From: Enterobacter quasihormaechei
GTDB lineage: Bacteria > Pseudomonadota > Gammaproteobacteria > Enterobacterales > Enterobacteriaceae
Assembly (NCBI RefSeq): GCF_004331385.1
Contig: NZ_SJON01000020.1
Span: 18,657 to 82,656 of the forward strand
DNA: 64,000 nucleotides
Direction of reading: 5' to 3'
This document shows positions 1 through 11,365 of the stretch, in pieces. Position 1 is the stretch's first letter, and each line of letters starts with the position of its first letter. The notes beneath the pieces are model-generated. The model was not told where the DNA came from. It ran no database searches and worked only from the letters and a program-made list of their open reading frames with translations. Both the position numbers and the translations under genes were made by a program.

Positions 1-186
1 GATATTCTGCGCAGCCGCCTGCAAAGCCGGGGGCGCGAAAATGCGCGTGAGATCGACCAGCGGCTGGAACGTGCGGCGCGCTACACCCCATCGGGCTGTC
101 ACGTCCTCAATAACGACGGAAGTTTGCTACAGTCAGTCGAGACCTTTTTATCGCTTATTCGCCAGAAGGAGAGACAGCATGCCTGA
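1..186 (+). CDS. phnN: Ribose 1,5-bisphosphate phosphokinase PhnN, 3' end only
   Basis: The window opens inside this gene. Frame 1 reads 61 codons to TGA at 184-186, with a C-terminal stretch (RENAREID, then [18 protein letters not shown]) that I recognise as the end of PhnN. PhnN phosphorylates ribose 1,5-bisphosphate to PRPP, the last step of the C-P lyase phosphonate pathway. It overlaps the phnO start by 8 bases, which points to translational coupling within the phn operon. The N-terminal P-loop lies outside the window. Confidence 0.88.
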   Translation, partial: DILRSRLQSRGRENAREIDQRLERAARYTPSGCHVLNNDGSLLQSVETFLSLIRQKERQHA

Positions 187-613
187 CTGCCAGCTTCGCC
201 CCGCCACCGCCGACGATGCACAAATTGTTTACGCCCTGATCTGTGAACTGAAGCAGGCAGAGTTCGATCACCAGGCGTTTCACGCCGGATTTCTGGCCAA
301 CCTTCAGGATCACAATATGCGCTACCAGCTTGCCGAGCTGGACGGGCAGGTCATCGGCATGATCGGCCTGCACATGCAGTTTCACCTGCACCATGCCCGC
401 TGGATCGGCGAGATCCAGGAGCTGGTGGTGATGCCGCAGGCGCGCGGACTGAAAGTGGGCAGCCAGCTGCTGGCCTGGGCAGAGGACATCGCGAGGCAGG
501 CAGGTGCCGAGCTGACTGAGCTTTCCACCAGCGTGAAGCGCACGGATGCGCACCGTTTTTATGTTCGTGAAGGGTATACGCAAAGCCATTTCCGCTTCAC
601 CAAACCGCTGTAG
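179..613 (+). CDS. phnO: Aminoalkylphosphonate N-acetyltransferase PhnO
   Basis: 144 aa GNAT-family acetyltransferase. PhnO acetylates aminoalkylphosphonates (and aminomethylphosphonate) using acetyl-CoA. The acetyl-CoA-binding motif A is visible at about residues 80-98 ([18 protein letters not shown]), and the C-terminal HRFYVREGY is typical of GNAT enzymes. The ATG at 179 has GAAGGAGAG just upstream and overlaps the end of phnN. An open frame extends to base 41 but has no ribosome binding site and would run through phnN. Next comes phnP after 9 bases, in the order phnN-phnO-phnP as in E. coli. Confidence 0.93.
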   Translation: MPDCQLRPATADDAQIVYALICELKQAEFDHQAFHAGFLANLQDHNMRYQLAELDGQVIGMIGLHMQFHLHHARWIGEIQELVVMPQARGLKVGSQLLAWAEDIARQAGAELTELSTSVKRTDAHRFYVREGYTQSHFRFTKPL

Positions 614-622
614 AGGTGCGTT

Positions 623-1381
623 ATGAGTCTGACCATCACGTTAACGGGAACCGGAAGCGCGCAGCTGGTGCCGGTGTTTGGCTGCGACTGTGCCGCGTGC
701 CGAAGGGCGCGCTTGCAGGAAAATTATCGCCGTCGCCCCTGTAGCGCGGCGGTCAAATTCAACGATGCGGTCACCTTGCTGGACGCGGGTATTCCGCACC
801 TGATGGACGACTGGCCTGCGGGCAGCTTCCAGCAGTTTTTGCTTACCCATTATCATATGGATCACGTCCAGGGGCTCTTCCCCCTGCGCTGGGGTGTAGG
901 CGCCACCATTCCCGTCTACGGTCCGCCAGACGAGGCAGGCTGTGACGATCTGTTTAAACATCCGGGCATCCTGGATTTCAGCCACACGGTCGAGCCGTTC
1001 GTGATGTTTGAGCTACAGGGCCTGCGGGTGACGCCGCTGCCGCTCAACCATTCTAAACTCACGTTTGGCTATCTGCTGGAGTCCGCCCACAGCCGCGTGG
1101 TGTGGCTGTCTGATACCGCTGGACTGCCGGATAAAACGGTGACGTTTCTGCTTAACAACCAGCCGCAGGCGATAATCATCGACTGTAGCCATGAACCGCG
1201 TCCGGAGACGCCGCGTAACCACTGTGATTTAAATACGGTGACGGCCCTGAACGAGGTAATTGGCTGTCCGCAGGTGATCCTGACGCATATCAGCCATCAG
1301 TTTGACGCGTGGATGATGGATAACCCGCTGCCGGACGGCATTGAAGCGGGATATGACGGGATGGTTTTGGTTCTCGACTGA
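623..1381 (+). CDS. phnP: 5-phosphoribosyl 1,2-cyclic phosphate phosphodiesterase PhnP
   Basis: 252 aa metallo-beta-lactamase-fold enzyme that opens the cyclic phosphate made by C-P lyase to give ribose 1,5-bisphosphate, the substrate of PhnN. The metal motif HYHMDH is at residues 76-81. The structural zinc cysteines typical of PhnP are at 21, 23 and 26 (CDCAAC), and further metal ligands are expected in NHSKL and THISHQ. It is the last gene of the phn operon; a REP sequence follows its stop codon directly. Confidence 0.95.
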   Translation: MSLTITLTGTGSAQLVPVFGCDCAACRRARLQENYRRRPCSAAVKFNDAVTLLDAGIPHLMDDWPAGSFQQFLLTHYHMDHVQGLFPLRWGVGATIPVYGPPDEAGCDDLFKHPGILDFSHTVEPFVMFELQGLRVTPLPLNHSKLTFGYLLESAHSRVVWLSDTAGLPDKTVTFLLNNQPQAIIIDCSHEPRPETPRNHCDLNTVTALNEVIGCPQVILTHISHQFDAWMMDNPLPDGIEAGYDGMVLVLD

Positions 1382-1386
1382 ATTCT

Positions 1387-1462
1387 GCCGGGTGGCGGCT
1401 GCGCCTTATCCGGCCTACGCTCCAGGTTTTGTAGGCCTGCGTAAGCGAAGCGCCACCAGGCT
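1387..1462. repeat. REP/BIME element downstream of phnP
   Basis: Two inverted REP units: GCCGGGTGGCGGCTGCGCC on the left and a degenerate GCGAAGCGCCACCAGGC on the right. It lies between the convergent genes phnP and yjdP, where such stem-loops usually protect mRNA 3' ends or end transcription. Confidence 0.85.
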
Positions 1463-1786
1463 TTAGCCTCGATCGTAATCATCCTCTAACCGACGCTCAT
1501 CTTCTTCTAACCGACGCCTGTCGTCATCCAGCTGGCGCTGACGCTCGTCTAAACGCTGGCGTCGATCCTCTAACTGCCGGCGACGATCGTCGTACTGCCG
1601 GCTGTCGGTTTGACGGCTGCGATCGTAACGATCGTCGTCATCGTCATTACGGCTGCTGCCGGGGTTATAGGCGTCGTTGATCGCCTGCTGAATATTGCCA
1701 ATGGCATCATCAATCACATCGGCGTGCGCCAGCTGGCTGGTTAAAGTCAGCAAGCCAAATAACAGGGCGGTAGAGTAACGTTTCAT
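1463..1786 (-). CDS. yjdP: YjdP-family small exported protein
   Basis: 107 aa. An N-terminal signal peptide (about 22 residues, ending near QLAHA) is followed by a short ordered part and then a very polar tail from about residue 45. The tail consists of Asp/Arg/Gln repeats (RRQLEDRRQRLDERQRQL-like heptads), suggesting a charged coiled coil or disordered region. It matches E. coli YjdP, of unknown function, in place and composition. The 3' end abuts the REP element; fdhF is divergent. Confidence 0.8.
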   Translation of the reverse strand: MKRYSTALLFGLLTLTSQLAHADVIDDAIGNIQQAINDAYNPGSSRNDDDDDRYDRSRQTDSRQYDDRRRQLEDRRQRLDERQRQLDDDRRRLEEDERRLEDDYDRG

Positions 1787-1909
1787 AAGGCCAGACTCGC
1801 AGGTGAACTGGCCTTAAGGTAATGACTGACTATTGGCGGGAGTAGCGGAGGAATCTCAAATTGCCCTCACCTGCGCCGCGCCGCTCAGGCTTGCCGACAT
1901 CTTTTTGAC

Positions 1910-1966
1910 GTGACGGAAATTCAATCCACGTCACATCCCTGCCCTTTCGACACGTCAATTTTGACG
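1910..1966. promoter_or_regulatory. Candidate activator (FhlA) sites upstream of fdhF
   Basis: Two inverted-repeat motifs share the half-site CGTCA. One pairs GTGACG (1910-1915) with CGTCAC (1929-1934). The other is CGTCAA-TT-TTGACG (1953-1966). They lie 72-128 bases upstream of the sigma-54 promoter, where FhlA binds at E. coli fdhF. Assignment to FhlA is inferred from position, not from a remembered consensus. The rest of the 1787-2091 gap shows no gene. Confidence 0.45.
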
Positions 1967-2037
1967 ATTGGCTGTTTTTCGTCAGGGTTTTGCTCCGCAA
2001 ACGGTCATAACGTCAGGAAATACCCCTATTAAAAACA

Positions 2038-2053
2038 TGGCATAGATGCTGCA
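2038..2053 (+). promoter_or_regulatory. Sigma-54 (-24/-12) promoter of fdhF
   Basis: TGGCATAGATGCTGCA matches the sigma-54 consensus TGGCAC-N5-TTGCA, with the GG and GC dinucleotides in the required register. It lies 39 bases before the fdhF start. E. coli fdhF is transcribed by RpoN holoenzyme with FhlA and formate. Confidence 0.8.
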
Positions 2054-2091
2054 TAAAGGGCAGGTAAGAACTGTTTAACGGGAGCAAAGTG

Positions 2092-4239
2092 ATGAAAAAG
2101 GTCGTCACGGTTTGCCCTTATTGTGCCTCAGGTTGCAAGATCCACCTGGTGGTCGATAACGGCAAAATCGTCCGGGCGGAAGCGGCGCAGGGTAAAACCA
2201 ATCAGGGCACGCTGTGCCTGAAAGGGTATTACGGCTGGGATTTTATTAACGATACCCAAATCCTCACGCCGCGCCTGAAAACCCCCATGATCCGCCGCGA
2301 GCGCGGTGGTAAGCTGGAAGCCGTCTCCTGGAATGAAGCGCTGGATTATGTCGCCACGCGCCTCAGCGCCATCAAGGCCAAGTATGGTCCGGATGCGATT
2401 CAGACCACCGGCTCCTCACGCGGGACGGGGAATGAAACCAACTATGTGATGCAAAAATTCGCGCGCGCCGTTATTGGTACCAATAACGTCGACTGCTGCG
2501 CTCGCGTCTGACACGGCCCATCGGTTGCAGGTCTGCACCAGTCGGTCGGTAATGGCGCAATGAGCAATGCCATCAATGAGATAGATAACACCGATCTGGT
2601 GTTTATCTTCGGTTATAACCCGGCGGATTCTCACCCTATCGTCGCGAACCACGTGATTCGCGCCAAACAGAACGGGGCGAAAATCATCGTCTGCGATCCG
2701 CGCAAAATCGAAACCGCGCGTATTGCCGATATGCACATCGCACTGAAAAACGGCTCGAACATCGCGCTCTTGAACGCGATGGGGCACGTTATTATTGAGG
2801 AAAATCTGTACGACCAGGCGTTTGTCGCCACGCGTACGGAAGGGTTTGAAGAGTACCGGAAAATTGTCGAAGGCTACACGCCGGAGTCGGTAGAGTCGAT
2901 AACCGGCGTGAGCGCGCAGGCGATCCGCCAGGCCGCACGCATGTACGCCGGGGCCAAAACCGCCGCCATTCTGTGGGGCATGGGCGTCACCCAGTTCTAT
3001 CAGGGCGTGGAAACCGTGCGTTCCCTGACCAGCCTCGCGATGCTGACCGGAAATCTGGGTAAAGCGCATGTCGGCGTGAACCCGGTGCGCGGTCAGAATA
3101 ACGTGCAGGGTGCGTGCGACATGGGCGCGCTGCCGGACACGTATCCAGGCTATCAGTACGTGAAGTACCCGGAAAACCGCGAGAAGTTTGCGAAGGCCTG
3201 GGGCGTGGAGAGCCTGCCGGAACACACCGGATACCGCATCAGCGAGCTGCCGCACCGCGCGGCGCACGGCGAAGTGCGGGCGGCCTACATCATGGGTGAA
3301 GATCCGCTCCAGACCGACGCCGAGCTGTCAGCGGTGCGCAAAGGCTTTGAGGATCTGGATCTGGTGATTGTCCAGGATATCTTTATGACCAAAACCGCGG
3401 CGGCAGCGGATGTGATTCTCCCGTCGACCTCCTGGGGCGAGCATGAAGGCGTCTACACGGCGGCAGACCGCGGTTTCCAGCGCTTCTTTAAGGCCGTTGA
3501 GCCGAAGTGGGATCTGAAAACCGACTGGCAGATCATCAGCGAAATCGCCACTCGCATGGGCTACCCGATGCACTACAACAACACCCAGGAGATTTGGGAC
3601 GAGCTGCGCCATCTCTGCCCGGATTTTTACGGGGCCACCTATGAAAAAATGGGCGAGCTGGGGTATATCCAGTGGCCGTGCCGGGACGAGTCGGAGGCCG
3701 ACCAGGGGACGTCTTATCTCTTTAAGGAGAAATTCGATACCCCGAACGGGCTGGCGCAGTTCTTCACCTGCGACTGGGTCGCGCCGATCGATAAACTCAC
3801 TGACGAGTTTCCGATGGTGCTCTCCACCGTGCGCGAAGTGGGCCACTACTCCTGCCGTTCAATGACCGGCAACTGTGCCGCGCTGGCGGCGCTGGCGGAC
3901 GAGCCGGGATACGCGCAGATCAACACCGCCGACGCCGAACGGCTCGGTATTGAAGATGAAGCGCTGGTGTGGGTGAATTCGCGCAAAGGCCGCGTCATTA
4001 CCCGCGCGCAGGTCAGCGACCGTCCGAACAAAGGAGCGGTCTACATGACCTACCAGTGGTGGATTGGCGCCTGTAACGAACTGGTGACGGAGAACCTCAG
4101 TCCGATAACCAAAACGCCGGAGTATAAATACTGCGCCGTCAACGTGGAGCCGATTGCGGATCAGCACGCGGCGGAACAGTATGTGATCGACGAATATAAC
4201 AAGCTGAAGGCCCGACTGCGTGAAAGCGCAATGGGTTAA
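2092..4239 (+). CDS. fdhF: Formate dehydrogenase H, selenocysteine-containing
   Basis: 715 aa when the in-frame UGA at 2509-2511 is read as selenocysteine (residue 140), exactly the usual FdhF length. It oxidises formate to CO2 as the electron-input subunit of the formate hydrogenlyase complex. Visible ligands: Cys8, Cys11, Cys15 and Cys42 for the 4Fe-4S cluster (CPYCASGC; TLCLKG), then Sec140-His141 coordinating molybdenum of the bis-MGD cofactor. A GTG one codon earlier is possible, but ATG at 2092 gives the family start MKKVVTVCPYC. A conventional gene caller would split it into two frames. It stands alone, without hyc or hyp genes nearby. Confidence 0.96.
2509..2550 (+). promoter_or_regulatory. 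SECIS element of fdhF with UGA-Sec codon
   Basis: The UGA is followed directly by ACACGGCCCATCGGTTGCAG and then GTCTGCACCAGTCGGTCGGT. This folds as the bacterial SECIS hairpin with the apical GGUUGCAGGUCUGCACC part that SelB recognises. It nearly matches the E. coli fdhF element as I remember it. Confidence 0.88.
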
Positions 4240-4356
4240 TGCTGTTAAATAATCGCTGACTAAATGGGGTGAGATATTCACCCCATTATTATTTCTGGCA
4301 TTAATATTAATTACATCTATATATATTTCTGAAGGCGTCTCGCAGAAAAATGTAAT

Positions 4357-4554
4357 TTGCGCGGAAATAAATTACATCTTTGCATTTTAATTCAGAGGGA
4401 TAAGATATGCGGCGGGTGCTTAAGACTTTCTGTCTTGAGCATTGTTGAGGGACAGAAAGTGGAAAGCCCCGGGAAATTTGCATTTACCCGAGGCTACCCC
4501 TCAACTACCAACAGGTTGAGAGTAGCCTCTTATTCTTTTGTAAGCAAGGAGTAA
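4357..4554 (+). other. Structured leader of a hok-type locus, possible mok frame
   Basis: The region ahead of the Hok-type toxin holds two long inverted repeats: ACTTTCTGTC (4425-4434) with GACAGAAAGT (4451-4460), and GAGGCTAC/CTCAAC (4490-4505) with GTTGAG/GTAGCCTC (4515-4529). An open frame runs through it from TTG 4357 to TAA 4552-4554, ending 5 bases before the toxin start. This layout is typical of hok/sok loci, where a mok frame couples to hok translation and an antisense Sok RNA covers the mok start. The Sok promoter was not located. Confidence 0.5.
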
Positions 4555-4559
4555 AAGGC

Positions 4560-4712
4560 ATGACGCCATTAAAAACTGCGTTAGGCATCGTCTTTATTAT
4601 TTGCCTGACGATAGTGATCTTTACCTTTATTACTCGCGATAAGTTATGTGAGTTTTCAATAAAGAGTGAACATCAGGAGGTGGCGGCAAAATTAGCCTGC
4701 ACCGCGGGCTAA
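4560..4712 (+). CDS. Hok/Gef-family small membrane toxin
   Basis: 50 aa. An N-terminal hydrophobic helix (about residues 7-24) is followed by the Hok signature TRDKLCEFSIKS with the conserved cysteine, then an E-V-A-rich C-terminus. Hok proteins insert in the inner membrane and depolarise it; translation is normally blocked by the antisense RNA Sok. AAGGAG precedes the ATG by 7 bases. It is too short for standard gene length cut-offs. It sits between fdhF and yjcO, where I know of no such gene in E. coli K-12. Family assignment is firm; activity is unknown. Confidence 0.8.
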   Translation: MTPLKTALGIVFIICLTIVIFTFITRDKLCEFSIKSEHQEVAAKLACTAG

Positions 4713-4718
4713 CCTCTT

Positions 4719-4742
4719 CGGGCGGAACGCGTGTTCCGCCCG
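4719..4742 (+). terminator. Strong hairpin after the hok-type gene
   Basis: CGGGCGGAAC-gcgt-GTTCCGCCCG is a perfect 10-bp stem 6 bases after the toxin stop. No U tract follows, so it may stabilise the 3' end rather than act as a classical intrinsic terminator. Confidence 0.5.
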
Positions 4743-4833
4743 GCTTGTGGGATGCTGAGGTCTTAACGCACCCGTTTTTTTCTTCTGTCGCCGCGATTAT
4801 ACTGCGCGGCGTGTACCCAGATGATAAGAATCC

Positions 4834-5508
4834 ATGAAAACCCTTTTTCTGATGTTGTTCTTTTTAACCGCATTTGCCCATGCCGATGAGATTGGCGGCC
4901 AGTATAAAAAGCAGGCTGAAGCGGGCAATGCGCGCGCGCAGTATTATCTCGCCGATACGTACTTCAGCTCCGGTGACAAAATGCAGGCAGCACTGTGGGC
5001 CGAGAAAGCCGCGAAAGGCGGTGATGTCGACGCCATGGGGTTACTCTCGCAGATCCTCTTTACGCAGGGGGATTATGCTCAGTCCAAAACGCTGGCGCAG
5101 CAGGCCACCATCGCAGGCAGCAAGCGCGGCACAATTATGCTGGCGCGCATTCTGGTGAACACGCAGGCGGGTAAAACCGACTATCCCCAGGCCATCAAGC
5201 TCCTGCAATCAGCGACCGAAGATATCGATAGCGACGCGGCGGTGGACGCGCAGCTGCTGCTGGGGCTGATTTATGCCAACGGTGTTGACGTCCCTCAGGA
5301 TGACGCGCAGGCCGCGTCGTGGTTTAAACGCAGCTCGTCACTGTCACGTACCGGTTATGCGGAGTACTGGGCAGGAATGCTGTTCCAGCAGGGGGAGAAA
5401 GGGTTTATCACGCCGAATAAGCAGAAAGCGCTCTACTGGCTAAACCTGAGCTGTACCGAAGGGTTTGATACGGGGTGTGAGGAGTTTGATGCGTTGAGCG
5501 GAGAATAA
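4834..5508 (+). CDS. yjcO: Sel1-repeat periplasmic protein YjcO
   Basis: 224 aa with a signal peptide ending near AFAHA (residue 17). Tandem Sel1/TPR-like alpha-helical repeats follow (AQYYLADTYF, AQLLLGLIYANGVDVPQD, AEYWAGMLF and a final ALYWLNLSCTEGF). Such repeats mediate protein contacts; no enzyme activity is evident. It matches E. coli YjcO, which also lies between fdhF and gltP. It converges on gltP across a REP element. Confidence 0.9.
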   Translation: MKTLFLMLFFLTAFAHADEIGGQYKKQAEAGNARAQYYLADTYFSSGDKMQAALWAEKAAKGGDVDAMGLLSQILFTQGDYAQSKTLAQQATIAGSKRGTIMLARILVNTQAGKTDYPQAIKLLQSATEDIDSDAAVDAQLLLGLIYANGVDVPQDDAQAASWFKRSSSLSRTGYAEYWAGMLFQQGEKGFITPNKQKALYWLNLSCTEGFDTGCEEFDALSGE

Positions 5509-5511
5509 TGT

Positions 5512-5580
5512 GCCGGGTGGCGGCTTCGCCTTACCCGGCCTACAAAACCCGTAGGCCCGGTAAGCGCAGCGCCACCGGGC
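5512..5580. repeat. REP/BIME element between yjcO and gltP
   Basis: Two facing REP units, GCCGGGTGGCGGCTTCGCC and GCGCAGCGCCACCGGGC, separated by about 30 bases. It sits between convergent genes and probably serves both 3' ends. Confidence 0.9.
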
Positions 5581-5588
5581 TTAGGATG

Positions 5589-6902
5589 TTACTGGTCAGC
5601 CGTCTTATCAAAACGACCCAGCACCTCGCGTTCATACGCCAGCGCTTTTTTACGGTCGAATTTGTGTTCCCACTTGGAGATAACCAGCACCGCCAGCGCG
5701 TTACCTACCACGTTCAGCGCGGTACGCGCCATGTCGAGGATACGGTCCACACCGGCGATGAACGCCAGGCCTTCCAGCGGAATACCCACGCTGCCCAGCG
5801 TCGCCAGCAGCACCACGAAGGAGACGCCCGGCACGCCTGCGATGCCCTTTGAGGTCACCATCAGCGTCAGAACCAGTACGATCTCCTGCCACAGCGACAG
5901 GTCAATACCGTACAGCTGCGCGATAAAGATCGCCGCAATACTCTGGTACAGCGTCGAGCCATCCAGGTTAAAGGAGTAGCCGGTCGGCACCACGAAGCTC
6001 GTTATCGACGCTGGCGCACCGTACGCCTCCATCTTCTCGATAATGCGCGGCAGCACGCTCTCGGAGCTTGCGGTGGAGTACGCCAGAATCAGCTCATCCT
6101 TCAGGATGCGGATCAGGATCCAGATACTCAGCCCGCACAGGCGCGCCACAATCCCCAGCACCACCAGCGCGAAGAACAGAATGGCGAAGTGCACCAGGAG
6201 CACCAGCTTCGCCAGCGGCCACAGGGAGGCAAAACCGAAGTTCGCCACGGTCACGGCGATCAGCGCAAAGACCCCAACCGGCGCATAGCGCATGACCATG
6301 TGGGTGACTTTGAACATGGTTTCGGAGATAGAGCGGAACACGGTCACCAGCGGCTCACGGTGCGTTGCCGGCAGGGAGGAGAGCCCCAGACCAAAGAGGA
6401 CCGAGAAGAAGATGATTGGCAGCATCTCGCCTTTCGCCATCGACGCGATAATGTTGGTCGGCACCAGCGACAGGATCGTGCCCATCAGGCCGTGAGCGTG
6501 GCTCTGCACGTCAGCGGTCGTGCTTTGATATTTCGAAATATCCACCGTCGCCAGCTGCGACATATCAATCCCGGAGCCTGGCTGGAATACGTTCGCCAGG
6601 GTGATGCCAAGAATGATGGCAACCGTGGTGATCACTTCGAAATAGATAATGGTTTTTGCACCGATGCGGCCTAACTGCTTCGCATCACCTACCCCGGCAA
6701 TACCGACCACCAGCGTCGAGATCACAATGGGCACCACAATCATCTTGATCAGATGAATAAAGATATCGCCCGCAGGGGAGAGAAGGTTCGCAATCAGCCA
6801 CTCGCGGCTGTCGCTATGATAATGGAGGTAACTGCCCAGCAAGATGCCCAGCACAAGGGCCAGCAGGATCTGCCAGGCCAGGCTGACTTTCAAATTTTTC
6901 AT
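5589..6902 (-). CDS. gltP: Glutamate/aspartate:proton symporter GltP
   Basis: 437 aa member of the DAACS (EAAT-like) transporter family. It takes up glutamate and aspartate with protons across the inner membrane. The start at MKNLKVSLAWQ gives the E. coli length; an open frame extends 55 codons upstream but through AT-rich promoter DNA. Visible features are multiple hydrophobic helices, the serine-rich hairpin STASSESVLPR and the substrate-site segment GYSFNLDGSTLYQ. It is divergent from acs; in E. coli the nrf operon lies between these two. Confidence 0.95.
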   Translation of the reverse strand: MKNLKVSLAWQILLALVLGILLGSYLHYHSDSREWLIANLLSPAGDIFIHLIKMIVVPIVISTLVVGIAGVGDAKQLGRIGAKTIIYFEVITTVAIILGITLANVFQPGSGIDMSQLATVDISKYQSTTADVQSHAHGLMGTILSLVPTNIIASMAKGEMLPIIFFSVLFGLGLSSLPATHREPLVTVFRSISETMFKVTHMVMRYAPVGVFALIAVTVANFGFASLWPLAKLVLLVHFAILFFALVVLGIVARLCGLSIWILIRILKDELILAYSTASSESVLPRIIEKMEAYGAPASITSFVVPTGYSFNLDGSTLYQSIAAIFIAQLYGIDLSLWQEIVLVLTLMVTSKGIAGVPGVSFVVLLATLGSVGIPLEGLAFIAGVDRILDMARTALNVVGNALAVLVISKWEHKFDRKKALAYEREVLGRFDKTADQ

Positions 6903-7325
6903 AGAAACTGACTTCCTCAATGAAATCTCCGCACCAGCAAAACTGCATGAATATGGAGACATACTGAAAGGGTATGAATTGTGTTGCGTTGGTTTATGGG
7001 ATTTTTTAACGCGCCGTATGAGTATCATTTGCACGGCATGCTGCGCAAGCCTTAAAGAACAAGGCATTTCACTGCAAAAAGGGTCACTGGCGGTAATTTA
7101 TAGCAATTCGCATAAATAACCGTTTGTTATACAAAATATTTTCACTGCAAAAAAGTGAATAATTCTTCAGATGAATTATTTCCCTTCAAAGTTTCATTCG
7201 CTCAATTTTCATACGCTTCAGACAATGCGTGATCTGTCGCCCAAATACTAAACAAAGCTTGTAAAGCCCCTACTATTAACGTTTTTGCGACATATTATTA
7301 ACATCTTACAAGGAGAAAAAAAGCC
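6903..7325. promoter_or_regulatory. Divergent gltP/acs control region
   Basis: 423 AT-rich bases without a gene. It contains the inverted repeats TTCACT (7141-7146)/AGTGAA (7154-7159) and AATAATTC (7158-7165)/GAATTATT (7173-7180), and an acs-proximal part (about 7225-7320) resembling the E. coli acs promoter region, with ACAAGGAG before the acs start. E. coli acs is activated by CRP and modulated by IHF and Fis here. I could not place those sites with confidence. Confidence 0.55.
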
Positions 7326-9284
7326 ATGAGCCAAATACACAAACACGACATTCCCGCAAACATTGCGGACCGTTGCCTGATAAGCCCGGAGCAGTACCAG
7401 GAGAAATATCAGCAGTCTATTTCCAGCCCTGACGCGTTCTGGGGCGAGCAGGGCCACATCCTCGACTGGATCAAACCTTATCAGAAGGTAAAGAATACCT
7501 CTTTCGCGCCGGGTAACGTCTCCATTAAATGGTATGAAGACGGCACGCTGAACCTGGCGGCGAACTGCCTGGACCGCCATCTTGCCGAACGCGGCAACGA
7601 AACGGCCATTATCTGGGAAGGCGACGACGCCTCTCAGAGCAAACACATCTCCTATAAAGAATTGCACCGCGACGTCTGCCGCTTCGCCAACGTGCTGCTG
7701 GCTCAGGGCATTAAAAAAGGCGACGTGGTGGCTATCTATATGCCCATGGTGCCGGAAGCCGCGGTGGCTATGCTGGCCTGCGCGCGCATCGGTGCGATCC
7801 ACTCCGTGATCTTCGGCGGCTTCTCGCCGGAAGCGGTTGCCGGACGCATCGTTGACTCTAATTCGAAGCTGGTGATCACCGCTGACGAGGGCGTGCGCGC
7901 CGGTCGCGGTATTCCGCTGAAGAAAAACGTCGATGAAGCGCTGAAAAACCCGAACGTGAAGTCCATCAATAACGTCATTGTCTTCAAACGTACGGGCGGC
8001 AACATCGACTGGCACGAGGGGCGCGACCTGTGGTGGAGCGATCTGATTGAAAACGCGAGTGACCAGCATCAGCCGGAAGAGATGAACGCGGAAGATCCGC
8101 TGTTTATCCTTTATACCTCCGGATCCACCGGTAAGCCGAAGGGCGTACTGCACACCACCGGCGGCTATCTGGTGTACGCCGCGACGACCTTTAAATACGT
8201 TTTCGACTACCATCCGGGCGACATCTACTGGTGCACCGCTGACGTGGGCTGGGTCACCGGTCACAGCTACCTGCTGTACGGCCCGCTGGCCTGCGGCGCA
8301 ACGACGCTGATGTTTGAAGGCGTACCGAACTGGCCGACCTCGGCGCGCATGTGCCAGGTGGTTGATAAGCATCAGGTTAACATTCTCTACACCGCGCCAA
8401 CGGCAATCCGTGCGCTGATGGCGGAAGGGGATAAAGCCATCGAGGGAACTGACCGCTCTTCCCTGCGCATCCTCGGCTCCGTAGGCGAGCCGATCAACCC
8501 GGAAGCTTGGGAGTGGTACTGGAAGAAAATCGGCAATGAGAAGTGCCCGGTGATGGACACCTGGTGGCAGACCGAAACCGGCGGCTTCATGATCACGCCA
8601 ATGCCGGGCGCCACGCAGCTGAAAGCCGGTTCGGCCACCCGCCCATTCTTCGGCGTGCAGCCTGCGCTGGTGGACAACGAAGGCAATCCGCAGGAAGGCG
8701 CCACCGAAGGCAACCTGGTGATCGTCGATTCCTGGCCAGGCCAGGCACGCACCCTGTTCGGCGACCATGAGCGCTTCGAGCAGACCTACTTCTCGACCTT
8801 CAAAAACATGTACTTCAGCGGCGACGGTGCGCGCCGGGATGAAGACGGTTATTACTGGATCACCGGACGCGTGGACGACGTGCTGAACGTTTCCGGCCAC
8901 CGTCTGGGTACGGCAGAGATTGAGTCCGCGCTGGTGTCGCATCCGAAGATTGCCGAAGCGGCGGTAGTCGGCATTCCGCACAACATCAAGGGCCAGGCGA
9001 TTTACGCCTACGTCACGCTGAACCACGGTGAAGAACCGTCGCCGGAGCTGTATACCGAGGTGCGCAACTGGGTACGTAAAGAGATTGGCCCGCTTGCCAC
9101 GCCGGACGTACTGCACTGGACCGACTCGCTGCCGAAAACCCGTTCCGGCAAGATTATGCGCCGTATCCTGCGCAAAATCGCGGCAGGCGATACCAGCAAC
9201 CTCGGCGATACCTCAACGCTTGCCGATCCTGGCGTGGTGGACAAACTGCTCGAAGAGAAGCAGGCCATCGCGATGCCATCATAA
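7326..9284 (+). CDS. acs: Acetyl-CoA synthetase
   Basis: 652 aa AMP-forming acetate:CoA ligase of the ANL superfamily. It is the high-affinity route that activates acetate via acetyl-AMP. The P-loop [11 protein letters not shown] lies near residue 264, the WWQTETGG adenylation motif near 415, and the regulatory acetylation site Lys609 is in TRSGKIMRR. Length equals that of E. coli Acs. It is first in the acs-yjcH-actP operon for acetate scavenging. Confidence 0.98.
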   Translation: MSQIHKHDIPANIADRCLISPEQYQEKYQQSISSPDAFWGEQGHILDWIKPYQKVKNTSFAPGNVSIKWYEDGTLNLAANCLDRHLAERGNETAIIWEGDDASQSKHISYKELHRDVCRFANVLLAQGIKKGDVVAIYMPMVPEAAVAMLACARIGAIHSVIFGGFSPEAVAGRIVDSNSKLVITADEGVRAGRGIPLKKNVDEALKNPNVKSINNVIVFKRTGGNIDWHEGRDLWWSDLIENASDQHQPEEMNAEDPLFILYTSGSTGKPKGVLHTTGGYLVYAATTFKYVFDYHPGDIYWCTADVGWVTGHSYLLYGPLACGATTLMFEGVPNWPTSARMCQVVDKHQVNILYTAPTAIRALMAEGDKAIEGTDRSSLRILGSVGEPINPEAWEWYWKKIGNEKCPVMDTWWQTETGGFMITPMPGATQLKAGSATRPFFGVQPALVDNEGNPQEGATEGNLVIVDSWPGQARTLFGDHERFEQTYFSTFKNMYFSGDGARRDEDGYYWITGRVDDVLNVSGHRLGTAEIESALVSHPKIAEAAVVGIPHNIKGQAIYAYVTLNHGEEPSPELYTEVRNWVRKEIGPLATPDVLHWTDSLPKTRSGKIMRRILRKIAAGDTSNLGDTSTLADPGVVDKLLEEKQAIAMPS

Positions 9285-9311
9285 TCTTTTCTCCCTCTCC
9301 CCTCACCCTAA

Positions 9312-9334
9312 CCCTCTCCCCATAGGGGAGAGGG
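9312..9334 (+). repeat. CCCTCTCCCC hairpin in the acs-yjcH gap
   Basis: CCCTCTCCCC-ata-GGGGAGAGGG forms a 10-bp stem within the 88-base gap, preceded by a C/T-rich tract. It resembles a dispersed enterobacterial hairpin repeat. No U tract follows, so it more likely tunes or stabilises the acs part of the transcript than ends it. Confidence 0.6.
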
Positions 9335-9372
9335 GATAAAACAAACCAACCTTACCTCTGGAGATTTCTGTG

Positions 9373-11333
<1,961 letters not shown>

Positions 11334-11339
11334 GCCTTT

Positions 11340-11364
11340 CTCCCCGGTCATGCTGGCCGGGGAG
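11340..11364. terminator. Hairpin between convergent actP and cidB-like genes
   Basis: CTCCCCGG (11340-11347) pairs with CCGGGGAG (11357-11364) across a 9-base loop, immediately after actP and before the stop of the convergent gene. The U tracts are weak, so the terminator call is tentative. Confidence 0.5.
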
Positions 11365-11365
11365 C

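Noticed and set aside
2092..4239. fdhF as a frameshifted or nonsense pseudogene
   Set aside because: The UGA is at the exact selenocysteine position and the SECIS sequence follows; the total length is the normal 715 residues.
7248..9116. 622-codon minus-strand open frame opposite acs
   Set aside because: It shadows acs completely and also covers its promoter. Composition is typical of an antisense frame.
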